A stretch of 64,000 nucleotides of DNA from Priestia megaterium NBRC 15308 = ATCC 14581 (GTDB lineage Bacteria > Bacillota > Bacilli > Bacillales > Bacillaceae_H): contig NZ_CP009920.1 in NCBI RefSeq assembly GCF_000832985.1, positions 744,001 through 808,000 on the forward strand. The letters are read 5' to 3'. A program made the position numbers and the translations under genes. Below are positions 34,675-42,464 of the stretch, piece after piece (position 1 is the first letter of the stretch; each line of letters begins with the position of its first letter). The notes beneath the pieces are model-generated. The model saw only the letters and a program-made list of their open reading frames with translations. It was not told the origin of the DNA and did no database searches.

Positions 34675-35394
34675 ATGAACCGTTTATTCAAATGGAGTGC
34701 GAGCACTTTGCTATGTTTGATGTACTGCTTTTTGATTCCCCTTCCTTCTTATGCAAGCGGTGACTCTTACTCTTCCTATGCAGAACTGCAGCAGTACGAG
34801 ATTCTCCATCAAGACTATGATATTCGCTACGAACAGCGCTTTAGCTACCTATCCATTATGGCCATTCACGGCGGAGGAATTGAACCGGGCACATCAGAAG
34901 TCGCCACAGAACTCGCCGATCGCTTTTCCGCTTCTTATTATTTATTCGAAGGCATCAAGTCCACTAACAACGGAGTTCTGCACATAACCTCAGAAAATTT
35001 TGACGAACCGATTGCTAGAGGAATGGCTCAGCAAAGTATGTCCGTCATGACGATTCACGGCTATAGTGGTAGTCAGCCTATCGTATATGTAGGCGGAAAA
35101 AATCAGCTTTATAAAGAGCTGGTAAAGCAATCGCTGCGCAAACACGGCTTTACAGTCCGTGACGCCCCTTCTGATATAGCCGGAACAAGCGAGCAAAATA
35201 TTGTGAACGATAATCTGCTAAAAGCCGGGGTACAGCTTGAACTCACAGCCGAACTAAGAAAATCATTTTTCGTAAACCACGACTGGTCGAGAAACAACCG
35301 CATGAATGTAACGCCGCTTTTCCATACATTTATGACTTCCTTACAAGAAGCATCTTCTTCCTATCAAACTTTCCTTTACTTTCAAGTTCACTAA
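34675..35394 (+). CDS. Secreted poly-gamma-glutamate hydrolase-family protein
   Basis: A 239-aa protein with a signal peptide (residues 1-27, KW then a hydrophobic core ending PSYASG). The segment AIHGGGIEPGTSE near residue 63, a later HGYSG and a C-terminal HDWSRNNRMN are the marks of the zinc-dependent PghP/YmaC/YjqB family, best known from phages that degrade the poly-gamma-glutamate capsule. Here it is chromosomal and exported, so it may remodel extracellular polyglutamate or cell-wall gamma-glutamyl bonds. The ribosome site is in a hairpin (see 34633-34670). Confidence 0.8.
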   Translation: MNRLFKWSASTLLCLMYCFLIPLPSYASGDSYSSYAELQQYEILHQDYDIRYEQRFSYLSIMAIHGGGIEPGTSEVATELADRFSASYYLFEGIKSTNNGVLHITSENFDEPIARGMAQQSMSVMTIHGYSGSQPIVYVGGKNQLYKELVKQSLRKHGFTVRDAPSDIAGTSEQNIVNDNLLKAGVQLELTAELRKSFFVNHDWSRNNRMNVTPLFHTFMTSLQEASSSYQTFLYFQVH

Positions 35395-35429
35395 CTTATC
35401 AACTCTTGCCTGTTCCTTGATTTCCAGAC

Positions 35430-35471
35430 AAAAAAACCAGCGCAGTCTGTGTAGTCAAACGCGCTGATTTT
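35430..35471 (-). terminator. Terminator of the four-helix membrane protein gene
   Basis: On the minus strand ATCAGCGCG pairs with TGCGCTGGT across a long loop and runs into seven T. It overlaps the last codons of the gene at 35455. Confidence 0.7.
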
Positions 35472-35964
35472 TATCTATTTCTCTCGCTAAAATAGACCGT
35501 TTAAAGCCTTTTTGCTCAAAAAACTCTTTGATTTCACTTGGACTTTGATAAGAAAGTCTAATCACGTAGTAGTTAATATATTCAATCCAAGCAAACGCGT
35601 AAAGGCCAAGAAAAAATACCAGCCCTTTTAATCCGTAGTTTATACAGTGATAGACGAATACACCTAGACCTATCCCAAGAAGAATTTTATTCATTTTTTT
35701 TAAAAGCAGAAACAACTGAATGTAGCTGGAGGGCAAATGAGAATCTTCTTTTCGTCTCACTTGCCTCCATTTCATAAACCAGTACAAGCTTCCTTGAAAC
35801 AAGATAAACTCAAGTATAATAAAAGCATACACACCTGAAAACGTTGTTAAATAAAAAGCTAGATGAGAAAACCCATTTAAGTACCCTACCCACAGTGCAG
35901 CAAACAGTAAAGCTGACGTAAGCTCTCCTGTCCATAAGCCAAATAATTTGCGCTTTACTTTCAT
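35455..35964 (-). CDS. Hypothetical membrane protein, about four helices
   Basis: A 169-aa protein that I do not recognise. Hydrophobic stretches lie around residues 10-30, 36-56, 90-110 and 112-132, with a short polar loop rich in Arg/Lys/Glu in the middle and a basic C-terminal tail (FEQKGFKRSILAREIDKNQR). The ATG at 35964 follows GGGGGAA and is preferred over an upstream in-frame ATG that lies inside the MocR gene's 3' end. It directly follows the MocR-type regulator on the same strand, so it may be cotranscribed. Confidence 0.65.
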   Translation of the reverse strand: MKVKRKLFGLWTGELTSALLFAALWVGYLNGFSHLAFYLTTFSGVYAFIILEFILFQGSLYWFMKWRQVRRKEDSHLPSSYIQLFLLLKKMNKILLGIGLGVFVYHCINYGLKGLVFFLGLYAFAWIEYINYYVIRLSYQSPSEIKEFFEQKGFKRSILAREIDKNQRV

Positions 35965-35992
35965 CGAAATTCCCCCAGCATATCTCTCAATC

Positions 35993-37396
35993 TTACTGTT
36001 CAAACCAAGCTTTAAACAGCAGGTTTACACCTGTTTTTATTTCTTCATCAGACAATCCCGCAAATCCAAGCAATACATAGGGCGTCTTGTTTTCATCGGC
36101 ACTATGATAATAAATAGACGTTGGATAAATCGTTACTTTTTGCTCGGCAGCTGCTTCAATTAGTTTCTGTTCACTCATTCCGTTTTTTACCTTAAGAAGG
36201 ATATGCAAGCCAGAATGTTCTCCAACAATATCTATACTTCCTCCCATAATAGTAGTCAAACAATCTAGCAGCAGCGATTGTTTTTTGCGGTATGCTGTTC
36301 TCATTTTATTCAAGTGACGTTCCCAGTGTCCTTCTTTCATAAACAGAAAAAGCGTATGCTGATGAAGTCTTGAAACAGGCTGTTTAAAAAGTCCACAGTG
36401 CTTCACATATCTTGTAAGAAGCCGGTGTGGCAGCACGGCATAACTTATTCGAAGAGAAGGCATCAATGATTTTGAAAACGTCCCCGTATAAATAACACGA
36501 TCGTCTTGATCTAATCCTTGAAGTGCCGGAATCGGTTTTCCTTTATAGCGAAATTCTCCGTCATAGTCATCTTCTATAATATAGCCGTTCGCTTCCTTCG
36601 CCCACTCTAGTAGTTCAAGCCTTCTTGCTATCGGCATGACCATACCAATAGGAAATTGATGAGATGGCGTAATGTACACCGCATCCGCTTCGCTTTCTTT
36701 CAGTTCCTTGACTTTCAAGCCAGAACTATCAAGAGAAACAGGGACGATCGACATGCCTTGTTCTTGAAAAACGTGCCTCGTTCGGTGAAAGCCTGGGTTT
36801 TCGAACCCAATTATCTTTTCTTTTCCCAGAATGACAGAAAGCAGCCACATCAGGTACTGTGTACCTGCACCTATCACAATTTGCTCCGCTGTGCAGCGCA
36901 CTCCCCTTGAGTGGTAAAGGTACGCTGCAATTTCTTGGCGAAGAAGCAGTTCGCCCTGCGGATGTCCGCTATAAAAAAGATGGCTTTCATCATGATAAAT
37001 AGCTTGAACCGTTAGCTTTTTCCACGTATTATACGGAAATTTTTCTACGTCTATCTTTCCATGGCTAAAATCAAGGGCAGTTGATTTTTGATCTTCTTGT
37101 TGCAGAGATACAGAGATAGGAGGCAGTTCTTGAAGCACGACTTCATTTTTTATCTCTTTTACAAACGCTCCTTTCCTGGCTAGTATCTCAATATAGCCTT
37201 CTGCTTCTAACTGTATATAAGCTGCTTCAACCGTATTTTGGCTAATGCTTAAATGAAGAGCTAACTTTCGTTTAGAAGGCAGTTTTTCATGAGGCGGAAT
37301 GGTACCTTTTTGAATTTGTTTTTTTATGTAGGTGTAAAGCTGCATGTATAAGGGATCTGCTTTTCTTTTATCAAGCAAAGGCATCAACTCTAACAT
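35993..37396 (-). CDS. MocR/PdxR-type regulator (GntR HTH fused to aminotransferase fold)
   Basis: A 467-aa protein. Residues 10-75 form a GntR winged helix (PPHEKLPSKRKLALHLSISQ, NTVEAAYIQLEAEGYI). From about residue 110 comes a fold-type-I aminotransferase domain with the PLP site GTFSKSLMPSLRISYAVLP (Lys in SKS) and EDDYDGEFRY. MocR regulators sense PLP with an amino compound and usually control the divergent gene, here a GNAT acetyltransferase. Length is normal for the family. AAAGGAAAG precedes the ATG. Confidence 0.92.
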   Translation of the reverse strand: MLELMPLLDKRKADPLYMQLYTYIKKQIQKGTIPPHEKLPSKRKLALHLSISQNTVEAAYIQLEAEGYIEILARKGAFVKEIKNEVVLQELPPISVSLQQEDQKSTALDFSHGKIDVEKFPYNTWKKLTVQAIYHDESHLFYSGHPQGELLLRQEIAAYLYHSRGVRCTAEQIVIGAGTQYLMWLLSVILGKEKIIGFENPGFHRTRHVFQEQGMSIVPVSLDSSGLKVKELKESEADAVYITPSHQFPIGMVMPIARRLELLEWAKEANGYIIEDDYDGEFRYKGKPIPALQGLDQDDRVIYTGTFSKSLMPSLRISYAVLPHRLLTRYVKHCGLFKQPVSRLHQHTLFLFMKEGHWERHLNKMRTAYRKKQSLLLDCLTTIMGGSIDIVGEHSGLHILLKVKNGMSEQKLIEAAAEQKVTIYPTSIYYHSADENKTPYVLLGFAGLSDEEIKTGVNLLFKAWFEQ

Positions 37397-37453
37397 AGTG
37401 TTCTTTCCTTTCTAACTGATACTATTAAATTCGCTGTTTCTGACACTTACTCT

Positions 37454-37481
37454 TAGTTCAGTTTCTTCATATACTGAACTA
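37454..37481. promoter_or_regulatory. Inverted repeat between MocR regulator and divergent GNAT
   Basis: TAGTTCAGT (37454-37462) and ACTGAACTA (37473-37481) are perfect inverted arms with 10 bp between, in the 112-bp divergent spacer and overlapping likely promoter sequence of the GNAT gene. It is the best candidate MocR operator. Confidence 0.55.
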
Positions 37482-37508
37482 TATCTTATAAATCAAGGAG
37501 CTGACGCA

Positions 37509-37907
37509 ATGACTATCACTTATAAAACCAACGTCTTAATCCGTGCGGAACAAGCTGCTGAAGTATTTGCACATTCCGGTATTAAACGGCCTGCACAAGA
37601 TCTTGATCGGATTCAAAGAATGCTTGATCACGCTTCTCTTACTGTCACCGCTTGGAGCGACAGCGAGCTCATTGGCATAGCCAGAGCGTTAACAGATTTT
37701 AGCTACTGCTGCTATTTATCGGATTTAGCTGTCGTAAAAGACTATCAAAAGCAAGGAATCGGCACACAGCTCATCAAGCACGTTCAATCAGAAATCGGTG
37801 AAGAAACCGCGCTTATTTTACTTTCCGCTCCTTCTGCTATGAACTACTATCCAAAAGTCGGATTTCATCAAATTGATAATGGGTTTAAAATTGATAGAAT
37901 TCGGTAG
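37509..37907 (+). CDS. GNAT-family N-acetyltransferase, divergent from MocR regulator
   Basis: A 132-aa compact GNAT protein. The acetyl-CoA loop is DYQKQGIGTQLIKHVQ, preceded by the strand YLSDLAVVK, and the end motif is AMNYYPKVGFHQIDNGF. AAGGAG precedes the ATG. The divergent arrangement with a PLP-binding regulator suggests that its acceptor is an amine or amino-acid derivative, but this is inference. Confidence 0.87.
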   Translation: MTITYKTNVLIRAEQAAEVFAHSGIKRPAQDLDRIQRMLDHASLTVTAWSDSELIGIARALTDFSYCCYLSDLAVVKDYQKQGIGTQLIKHVQSEIGEETALILLSAPSAMNYYPKVGFHQIDNGFKIDRIR

Positions 37908-37912
37908 ACGCG

Positions 37913-37938
37913 AAGAAAGGAGCTTCTCCTTTCTTTTT
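37913..37938. terminator. Terminator shared by convergent GNAT genes
   Basis: AAGAAAGGAG, loop CTT, CTCCTTTCTT and a T run, between two convergent acetyltransferase genes. Confidence 0.85.
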
Positions 37939-38776
37939 ATCCAAATGCCTGAGCTGCTATAGCAAAAAGATTGCCCTGCCTAGCAGGTAGGGGATTGACA
38001 CCATACGCCATAACAGGAGGCTCATCTTGAAGCTGAAATCCGTGATTTTCCACAAGTTTTTTTAACGTTTCCTCAGGAGAAGACAGGTCAATTCTCAGCT
38101 TTTCTTTGTAATTCTTCGCTAGTTCATCAATTATCAGCATTGCTGCTTCAGCGTTTGGAGCAACTACCGGCCCAATCACGATATTGCTCGGGGTACGAAC
38201 CGCTAAACCATAACCCGTCATTTTATTTTGTTCGTTTTGTAGGACAACTGCTTTTTCAGCTTGCTGAATCCTACTTTTCAAAAATAACTTTCTATTATCT
38301 CCAAATGCTTCTTCATCAAGATTTACAACCTCTTTGAAGTCCCTTCTCGCTAAGGATCGTGTATAAAAATCTGAAGCTTTAAATGCTCTGGGTATGTATT
38401 CACTGCTTATATATTTACTTACATAGTCCACAGTTTTAAACCCTGCTTTTTTATATAAGTGCTCACCTTCTTTTGTCGCAATTAAGTAGGCATTCACTTC
38501 AGGGCAAAGAGTTTGCAAACAGTGCTTCATGAGCTGCCAGGCTAACCCTTGTTTTCGGTAATCTCTTCTCACAATTACCATTCCTATAAAAGCTGACTGA
38601 TTTTTATACAAAACTACTGCTAAGCTTGATACAATGTTACCTTTCTCATTTCTATGCCCAAATACGTCTCCAGATGAAAAAATCGTATGTAAATCTGCTT
38701 CGCTATAATCCCATTTTTCCAACTTAGATAGCACTAGCAAATCCTTTATGTCTTTTTCACTAAATCTTTCTATCAT
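37937..38776 (-). CDS. GNAT-family acetyltransferase with a second GNAT-like domain
   Basis: A 279-aa protein. The N-terminal half has a clear GNAT core (VIVRRDYRKQGLAWQLMKHC). The C-terminal half, from about residue 145, resembles the acyl-CoA acyltransferase-like domain found after GNAT domains (IVIGPVVAPNAEAAMLIIDEL). Such tandem proteins (for example YitH/YitI-like) have uncharacterised substrates. GGGAGG precedes the ATG. Single gene. Confidence 0.8.
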   Translation of the reverse strand: MIERFSEKDIKDLLVLSKLEKWDYSEADLHTIFSSGDVFGHRNEKGNIVSSLAVVLYKNQSAFIGMVIVRRDYRKQGLAWQLMKHCLQTLCPEVNAYLIATKEGEHLYKKAGFKTVDYVSKYISSEYIPRAFKASDFYTRSLARRDFKEVVNLDEEAFGDNRKLFLKSRIQQAEKAVVLQNEQNKMTGYGLAVRTPSNIVIGPVVAPNAEAAMLIIDELAKNYKEKLRIDLSSPEETLKKLVENHGFQLQDEPPVMAYGVNPLPARQGNLFAIAAQAFG

Positions 38777-38980
38777 TTCTGCCTATTTCCTCCCAACTTT
38801 TCGATGCACTGTACGGCGTTAAAAAGCTTAAAACTAATATACTTATCCACTTTCAATCACCACTTAACGGTTAACGAATTCTCTAACTAAATAGTACAGA
38901 ATAAATAGAATATTTTCTACATTATTCATACGTACCAATGATCGCTTAAAACAAACTAATCATTTGCACATAAACTAATA

Positions 38981-39014
38981 AAAAAAGACCTCTTTCCAAG
39001 AAAGAGGTCTTTTC
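38981..39014 (-). terminator. Terminator of the amino-acid permease gene
   Basis: On the minus strand AAAAGACCTCTTTC, TTG loop, GAAAGAGGTC and a T run, just after the stop at 39017. Confidence 0.92.
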
Positions 39015-39016
39015 TT

Positions 39017-40420
39017 TTATTTTACTAGCTTTTGCTCAGCTGCAGCTGAACCTTGACTTCGTTTATGGAATCCTTTTGCGTAGTACGCGATAATAAGACC
39101 GATAAACCATAATGGTCCGATGACAACTGCAATTCTTGTATCTGGATTATATGCCATCAAAACCACCACTAGCGCTAGGAACGCAAGTGACACATAAGAT
39201 GTTAACGGAAATAAAGGCATTTTATATTTCAGTTTTGCCTCTTCACCTGTTTTTAACGTTTTGCGATATTTAATTTGAGAAAGCAAAATAATTCCCCATG
39301 TCCAAATCGCACCGAATGTTGCAATACTTGTTACCCACGTAAATACTTTGGCAGGCACAATGTAGTTTAACGCTACTCCGACTAATAGCGCACCCGCTGA
39401 TGCTAAAACAGCTTTTCCCGGTACGCCGCCTTTTGTAAGCTGACCGTATCCTTTTGGTGCTTCTCCATGTTCTGCTAAGTTAAACAGCATACGGCCTGTA
39501 CTAAAAATACCGCTGTTACAAGAAGAAAGAGCTGCTGTTAGTACAACAAAGTTAATGATACCAGCCGCCGCTGGAATGCCGATTTTTTCAAATGTTAATA
39601 CAAACGGGCTTCCCTGTGAACCGATTTCTTGCCACGGATAAATCGACATAATGACAAATAACGCTCCGACGTAGAAAATAAGAATACGCCAAAAGACAGA
39701 ATCAATCGCTCTTGCTAGAGATTTTTCCGGATTTTTCACTTCTCCCGCGGTAACGCCGATCATTTCAATTCCTAAATACGCAAACATAACCATTTGCAGC
39801 GACAGCAAAATACCTTTGAATCCGTTCGGGAACAGTCCGCCGTTGTCCCACAAGTTTTTGATACCAGTCGCAACGCCGCCGTTGCCGATTCCAAACACAA
39901 TCATTAATAATCCAACGGCAATCATTAATACAATCGCTAAAATTTTAATAAGCGCAAACCAAAATTCCAGTTCACCATATGCCTTAACAGCTAAGAAGTT
40001 AACCGTTGTCATGATGACAAGCGCCGATAACGCCCAAATCCAGTTTGGTACATCCGGATACCAATACCCCATATAAATACCAACGGCTGTAATTTCAGCC
40101 ATACATGTTACAACCCATAAAAACCAGTAGTTCCAACCTGTTAAATAACCAGCAAGCGGCCCTAAGTAGTCGCGTGCGTACTTGCTGAATGAACCTGCAA
40201 CAGGTTTTTGAATCGCCATTTCTCCAAGTGCTCTCATAATAAAAAACATAATCATTCCGCTAAATCCGTACGCCAATAATATTCCTGGCCCTGCTAATTT
40301 AATAGCAGATGCAGATCCAAGAAACAGTCCTACCCCTATGGCTGCTCCTAAGGACATCAGCGTCACATGTCTTTCTTCTAACCCGCGTTTCAATTCTTTC
40401 CCCTGAGTTTTCCCCTGCAT
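39017..40420 (-). CDS. Amino-acid permease (APC superfamily, AAT/GABA-permease group)
   Basis: A 467-aa, twelve-helix permease. Motifs: GLEERHVTLMSLGAAIGVGL at the first helix, FSKYARDYLGPLAGYLTGWN in helix 3, and VMFAYLGIEMIGVTAGEVKN in helix 6. This pattern is that of Gram-positive neutral amino-acid/proline-type importers such as AapA and YtnA of B. subtilis; the substrate cannot be fixed. It is a different subgroup from the T-box permease at 25232. The ATG at 40420 follows AAAGGGGAG; an earlier in-frame start lacks a ribosome site. Monocistronic. Confidence 0.88.
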   Translation of the reverse strand: MQGKTQGKELKRGLEERHVTLMSLGAAIGVGLFLGSASAIKLAGPGILLAYGFSGMIMFFIMRALGEMAIQKPVAGSFSKYARDYLGPLAGYLTGWNYWFLWVVTCMAEITAVGIYMGYWYPDVPNWIWALSALVIMTTVNFLAVKAYGELEFWFALIKILAIVLMIAVGLLMIVFGIGNGGVATGIKNLWDNGGLFPNGFKGILLSLQMVMFAYLGIEMIGVTAGEVKNPEKSLARAIDSVFWRILIFYVGALFVIMSIYPWQEIGSQGSPFVLTFEKIGIPAAAGIINFVVLTAALSSCNSGIFSTGRMLFNLAEHGEAPKGYGQLTKGGVPGKAVLASAGALLVGVALNYIVPAKVFTWVTSIATFGAIWTWGIILLSQIKYRKTLKTGEEAKLKYKMPLFPLTSYVSLAFLALVVVLMAYNPDTRIAVVIGPLWFIGLIIAYYAKGFHKRSQGSAAAEQKLVK

Positions 40421-40671
40421 AAACGTCTCCCCTTTTTCCAATCTGTCAAAACGAGATGAACACAGCCTTTTGTTAGCGCTTTCATATAAGTTTGTGCTAA
40501 AAGACAGCTAGGCTGTATATTTGTATTCTATCACCTTTCTCTCACTTTTCTTTTATCGAAAAACAAAAAAATTATCTTATCATTTTGTTTAAACGCACAA
40601 TTAGACATAGGCACTGCTTTTTTAATATGTATTTAGTATTGCACCTAAGTAATAGTATTTTAAAAAAATAG

Positions 40672-40698
40672 AAAAACGCCGACTCAACTCCGTCAGCG
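40672..40698 (-). terminator. Terminator of the DUF1540 mini-gene
   Basis: On the minus strand CGCTGAC pairs with GTCGGCG (one wobble) across an 8-nt loop, followed by TTTTT. Confidence 0.7.
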
Positions 40699-40735
40699 CA
40701 TCGTTCATTTTATGCTTTTTTATAAAAACTAGCAT

Positions 40736-40894
40736 TTATCTCGCGGGTTCAAAAGTTTTACAGCCAGGTTCTTCCGTTTCAGAAACATGGTGACTACTTT
40801 CAGGACTCACAACGTAAATGGACTCTGCACTGCATTTATTTCCGGATTTCCAATACATGCACTCATTCACTTCACATAATACACCTTGGGCCAC
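40736..40894 (-). CDS. DUF1540 small cysteine protein
   Basis: A 52-aa protein translated from GTG at 40894 behind a perfect AAGGAGG. It reads MAQGVLCEVNECMYW then KSGNKCSAESIYV and ends EPGCKTFEPAR. The pattern C-x4-C-x2-W-x2-GN-x-C...C-x-TF is that of DUF1540, small metal-binding-like proteins common in Firmicutes and often linked to sporulating species. Four cysteines (7, 12, 21, 45) could bind zinc. Too short for most gene finders. Function unknown. Confidence 0.85.
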   Translation of the reverse strand: MAQGVLCEVNECMYWKSGNKCSAESIYVVSPESSHHVSETEEPGCKTFEPAR

Positions 40895-40962
40895 TGTTAT
40901 CCCTCCTTTGCTTGTCTTATCTATTTACTACCCGAAATATAACGATTCTAACATTTTCACGT

Positions 40963-40993
40963 AAAAAAACCGCTTGTTTCTCAAGCGGATCTT
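40963..40993 (-). terminator. Terminator of the SAM-riboswitch-controlled gene
   Basis: On the minus strand CCGCTTG, loop, CAAGCGG and seven T, immediately after the stop at 40995. Confidence 0.9.
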
Positions 40994-40994
40994 T

Positions 40995-41339
40995 TTATTG
41001 CGTGTGTTCAACATACTGTTTTTTAGCTAAATATAACTCACGGCTCAGCGTGATCCGCCGTTCTCTCAAGTGCCTTAATTTAGCCTGAAATTGTTCGTTA
41101 GTTGGCTCTTCTTGAATTAAGCGATACGTAAAAGAAATATCTTCATTTAACTGTTTAAAATCTTCCCATATCTCTTGAACTAGGGCGGATTGTTTTTCTT
41201 CAAATGAACGATTTTGCTGCGTTTTTAGCACGGCTAAAATTTCTTGCTGCCACGTTTCGTCGTTTATTTCTTTTGCTAATAAGTATAGATCTAAATAATC
41301 GTCAATGCATAAAGCCGTTTGTGTATTATTCAATGTCAT
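40995..41339 (-). CDS. Unknown 114-aa protein downstream of a SAM-I riboswitch
   Basis: I do not recognise this protein. It is acidic-to-neutral and helical: an N-terminal part (LCIDDYLDLYLLAKEINDET), then a long predicted helical or coiled-coil region rich in Glu, Gln, Lys and Arg (FKQLNEDISFTYRLIQEEP, then RHLRERRITLSRELYLAKKQ). It has no signal peptide, no membrane segment and one cysteine. Start choice: ATG at 41339 overlaps the GGTGAT ribosome element, so the TTG two codons later may be the true start. It is the only gene between the riboswitch and a strong terminator, so methionine/SAM status should control it. Confidence 0.7.
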   Translation of the reverse strand: MTLNNTQTALCIDDYLDLYLLAKEINDETWQQEILAVLKTQQNRSFEEKQSALVQEIWEDFKQLNEDISFTYRLIQEEPTNEQFQAKLRHLRERRITLSRELYLAKKQYVEHTQ

Positions 41340-41341
41340 CA

Positions 41342-41505
41342 CCTTTTCTATACGAAATGTTTCTTCCTAAGAAGAGGATTTCATCATAGAAAAAGATTCC
41401 TCTTCTTATCTGTCAGAGCTAGGCTATGCTGGAATTAGCACCATTCAATAATTGTGGTTGCTGAGGCTTCAAAGGGCCAGTCCCTCCACCTCTCTAGATA
41501 AGAAT
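41342..41505 (-). promoter_or_regulatory. SAM-I (S-box) riboswitch, possibly acting on translation
   Basis: On the minus strand the aptamer (41505-41403) shows P1 TTCTTATCT / AGATAAGAA, then AGAGGTGGAGGGACTGGCCC, TGAAGCC, CAGCAACC and GGTGCTAATTCC, all hallmark S-box blocks. Downstream, AAGAAGAGGA (41407-41398), which shares five bases with the P1 3' strand, pairs perfectly with TCCTCTTCTT (41378-41369). The loop between them holds CTTTTTCTAT (41395-41386), complementary at 9 of 10 positions to ATAGAAAAGG (41351-41342), the ribosome site of the next gene. No T run follows the first hairpin. The layout suggests SAM binding frees an anti-Shine-Dalgarno. Confidence 0.9.
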
Positions 41506-41625
41506 ATTTCGTTTTTAAATTATTTCTGACCATTCTAATATGTTTTATAGGTTACGTCAATAGATTTTCAATAAAAAGAAAAAAGAAGTAAAATATGGTA
41601 TGCTTTCATAAAGGATGGTGAGCAC

Positions 41626-41922
41626 ATGAAACGATATATGTTATCTGCTTTTTTGGGAAGCTTGCTGCTGCTTCTCAGCATTGCCTTTTCATCTACTTTC
41701 CATATTGCAATTGTCAAAACAACTGGAAGCATCGGAGGGGTTATTTTAGCAGCGGCGGCTTTAATTATGAACGCGCTTGAAGATCCCCCCTCCTCAGACA
41801 ATACAGGTGGAGGAGCCGTTGAAGTACTAGATAAAGGCGCTGTTTGGGCTACTTATTTACTTTTACTTTCATTACCGAACCTCATCGCATGTATAATATC
41901 TTATGTTTTATGGACTCGCTGA
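41626..41922 (+). CDS. Small membrane protein, DUF5316-like
   Basis: A 98-aa protein with three hydrophobic segments (about residues 5-25, 32-50 and 74-95). The ending LLLLSLPNLIACIISYVLW resembles the C-terminus of DUF5316 proteins (LxLIGLPNLIAAIIxYxL) as I remember them. AAAGGATGGTGA precedes the ATG. Convergent with the GNAT gene at 41935, only 12 nt away and with no terminator between. Function unknown. Confidence 0.6.
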   Translation: MKRYMLSAFLGSLLLLLSIAFSSTFHIAIVKTTGSIGGVILAAAALIMNALEDPPSSDNTGGGAVEVLDKGAVWATYLLLLSLPNLIACIISYVLWTR

Positions 41923-41934
41923 CATTCACTAACG

Positions 41935-42381
41935 TTACGGACGTTTCACCACTTGGAAGCTCATTGATATTTGTTTATCTACAAATCCAAGTTCACGGTA
42001 CACATGCTGTGCAAAATTCCCAGCATGAACGCTGAGTCTGATTTCACGGTATCCTTTGATAGACAATTCATCAATTGCTTTTTGCATTAACGGCTTGGCC
42101 AAACCTTGCCCGCGGTATTCGGGTACAACATATAATTCGTAGATAAAGCCAATTTCTTCTTTTGAAAAGAACTCGGTAGATGGGCCGATAAGAACCCAGC
42201 CTGCGAGTTTATTTTCTTGTCTTGAAACTAAATAATAACAGCCTTTTTCAAAGGCACTACCAATTAGTTCATTTACGCGTTCAGCTGACGGATGAAACTG
42301 CTTCATTGTTCCTTCAAACAGCGCATCAGCAGATTTCTTCCGAATTTCCTGTAATTCTTCTTCAGTAGCTTTTGCAATCAT
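41935..42381 (-). CDS. GNAT-family N-acetyltransferase
   Basis: A 148-aa protein with the motif YELYVVPEYRGQGLAKPLMQ and the end motif VHAGNFAQHVYRELGFV. ATG at 42381 follows AAAGGAGAG; the longer frame to 42435 has no ribosome site. Acceptor unknown. Confidence 0.85.
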   Translation of the reverse strand: MIAKATEEELQEIRKKSADALFEGTMKQFHPSAERVNELIGSAFEKGCYYLVSRQENKLAGWVLIGPSTEFFSKEEIGFIYELYVVPEYRGQGLAKPLMQKAIDELSIKGYREIRLSVHAGNFAQHVYRELGFVDKQISMSFQVVKRP

Positions 42382-42433
42382 TATAGATCTCTCCTTTCGT
42401 GTTCGTTTTCCACATGCGAGGATAAATTCCTGC

Positions 42434-42464
42434 AAAAAAAGTCTTCGCCTAAGCGAAGACTTTT
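42434..42464 (-). terminator. Terminator of the secreted hypothetical gene
   Basis: On the minus strand AAAAGTCTTCGC, TTA loop, GCGAAGACTTTTTTT, overlapping the stop at 42463. Confidence 0.92.
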
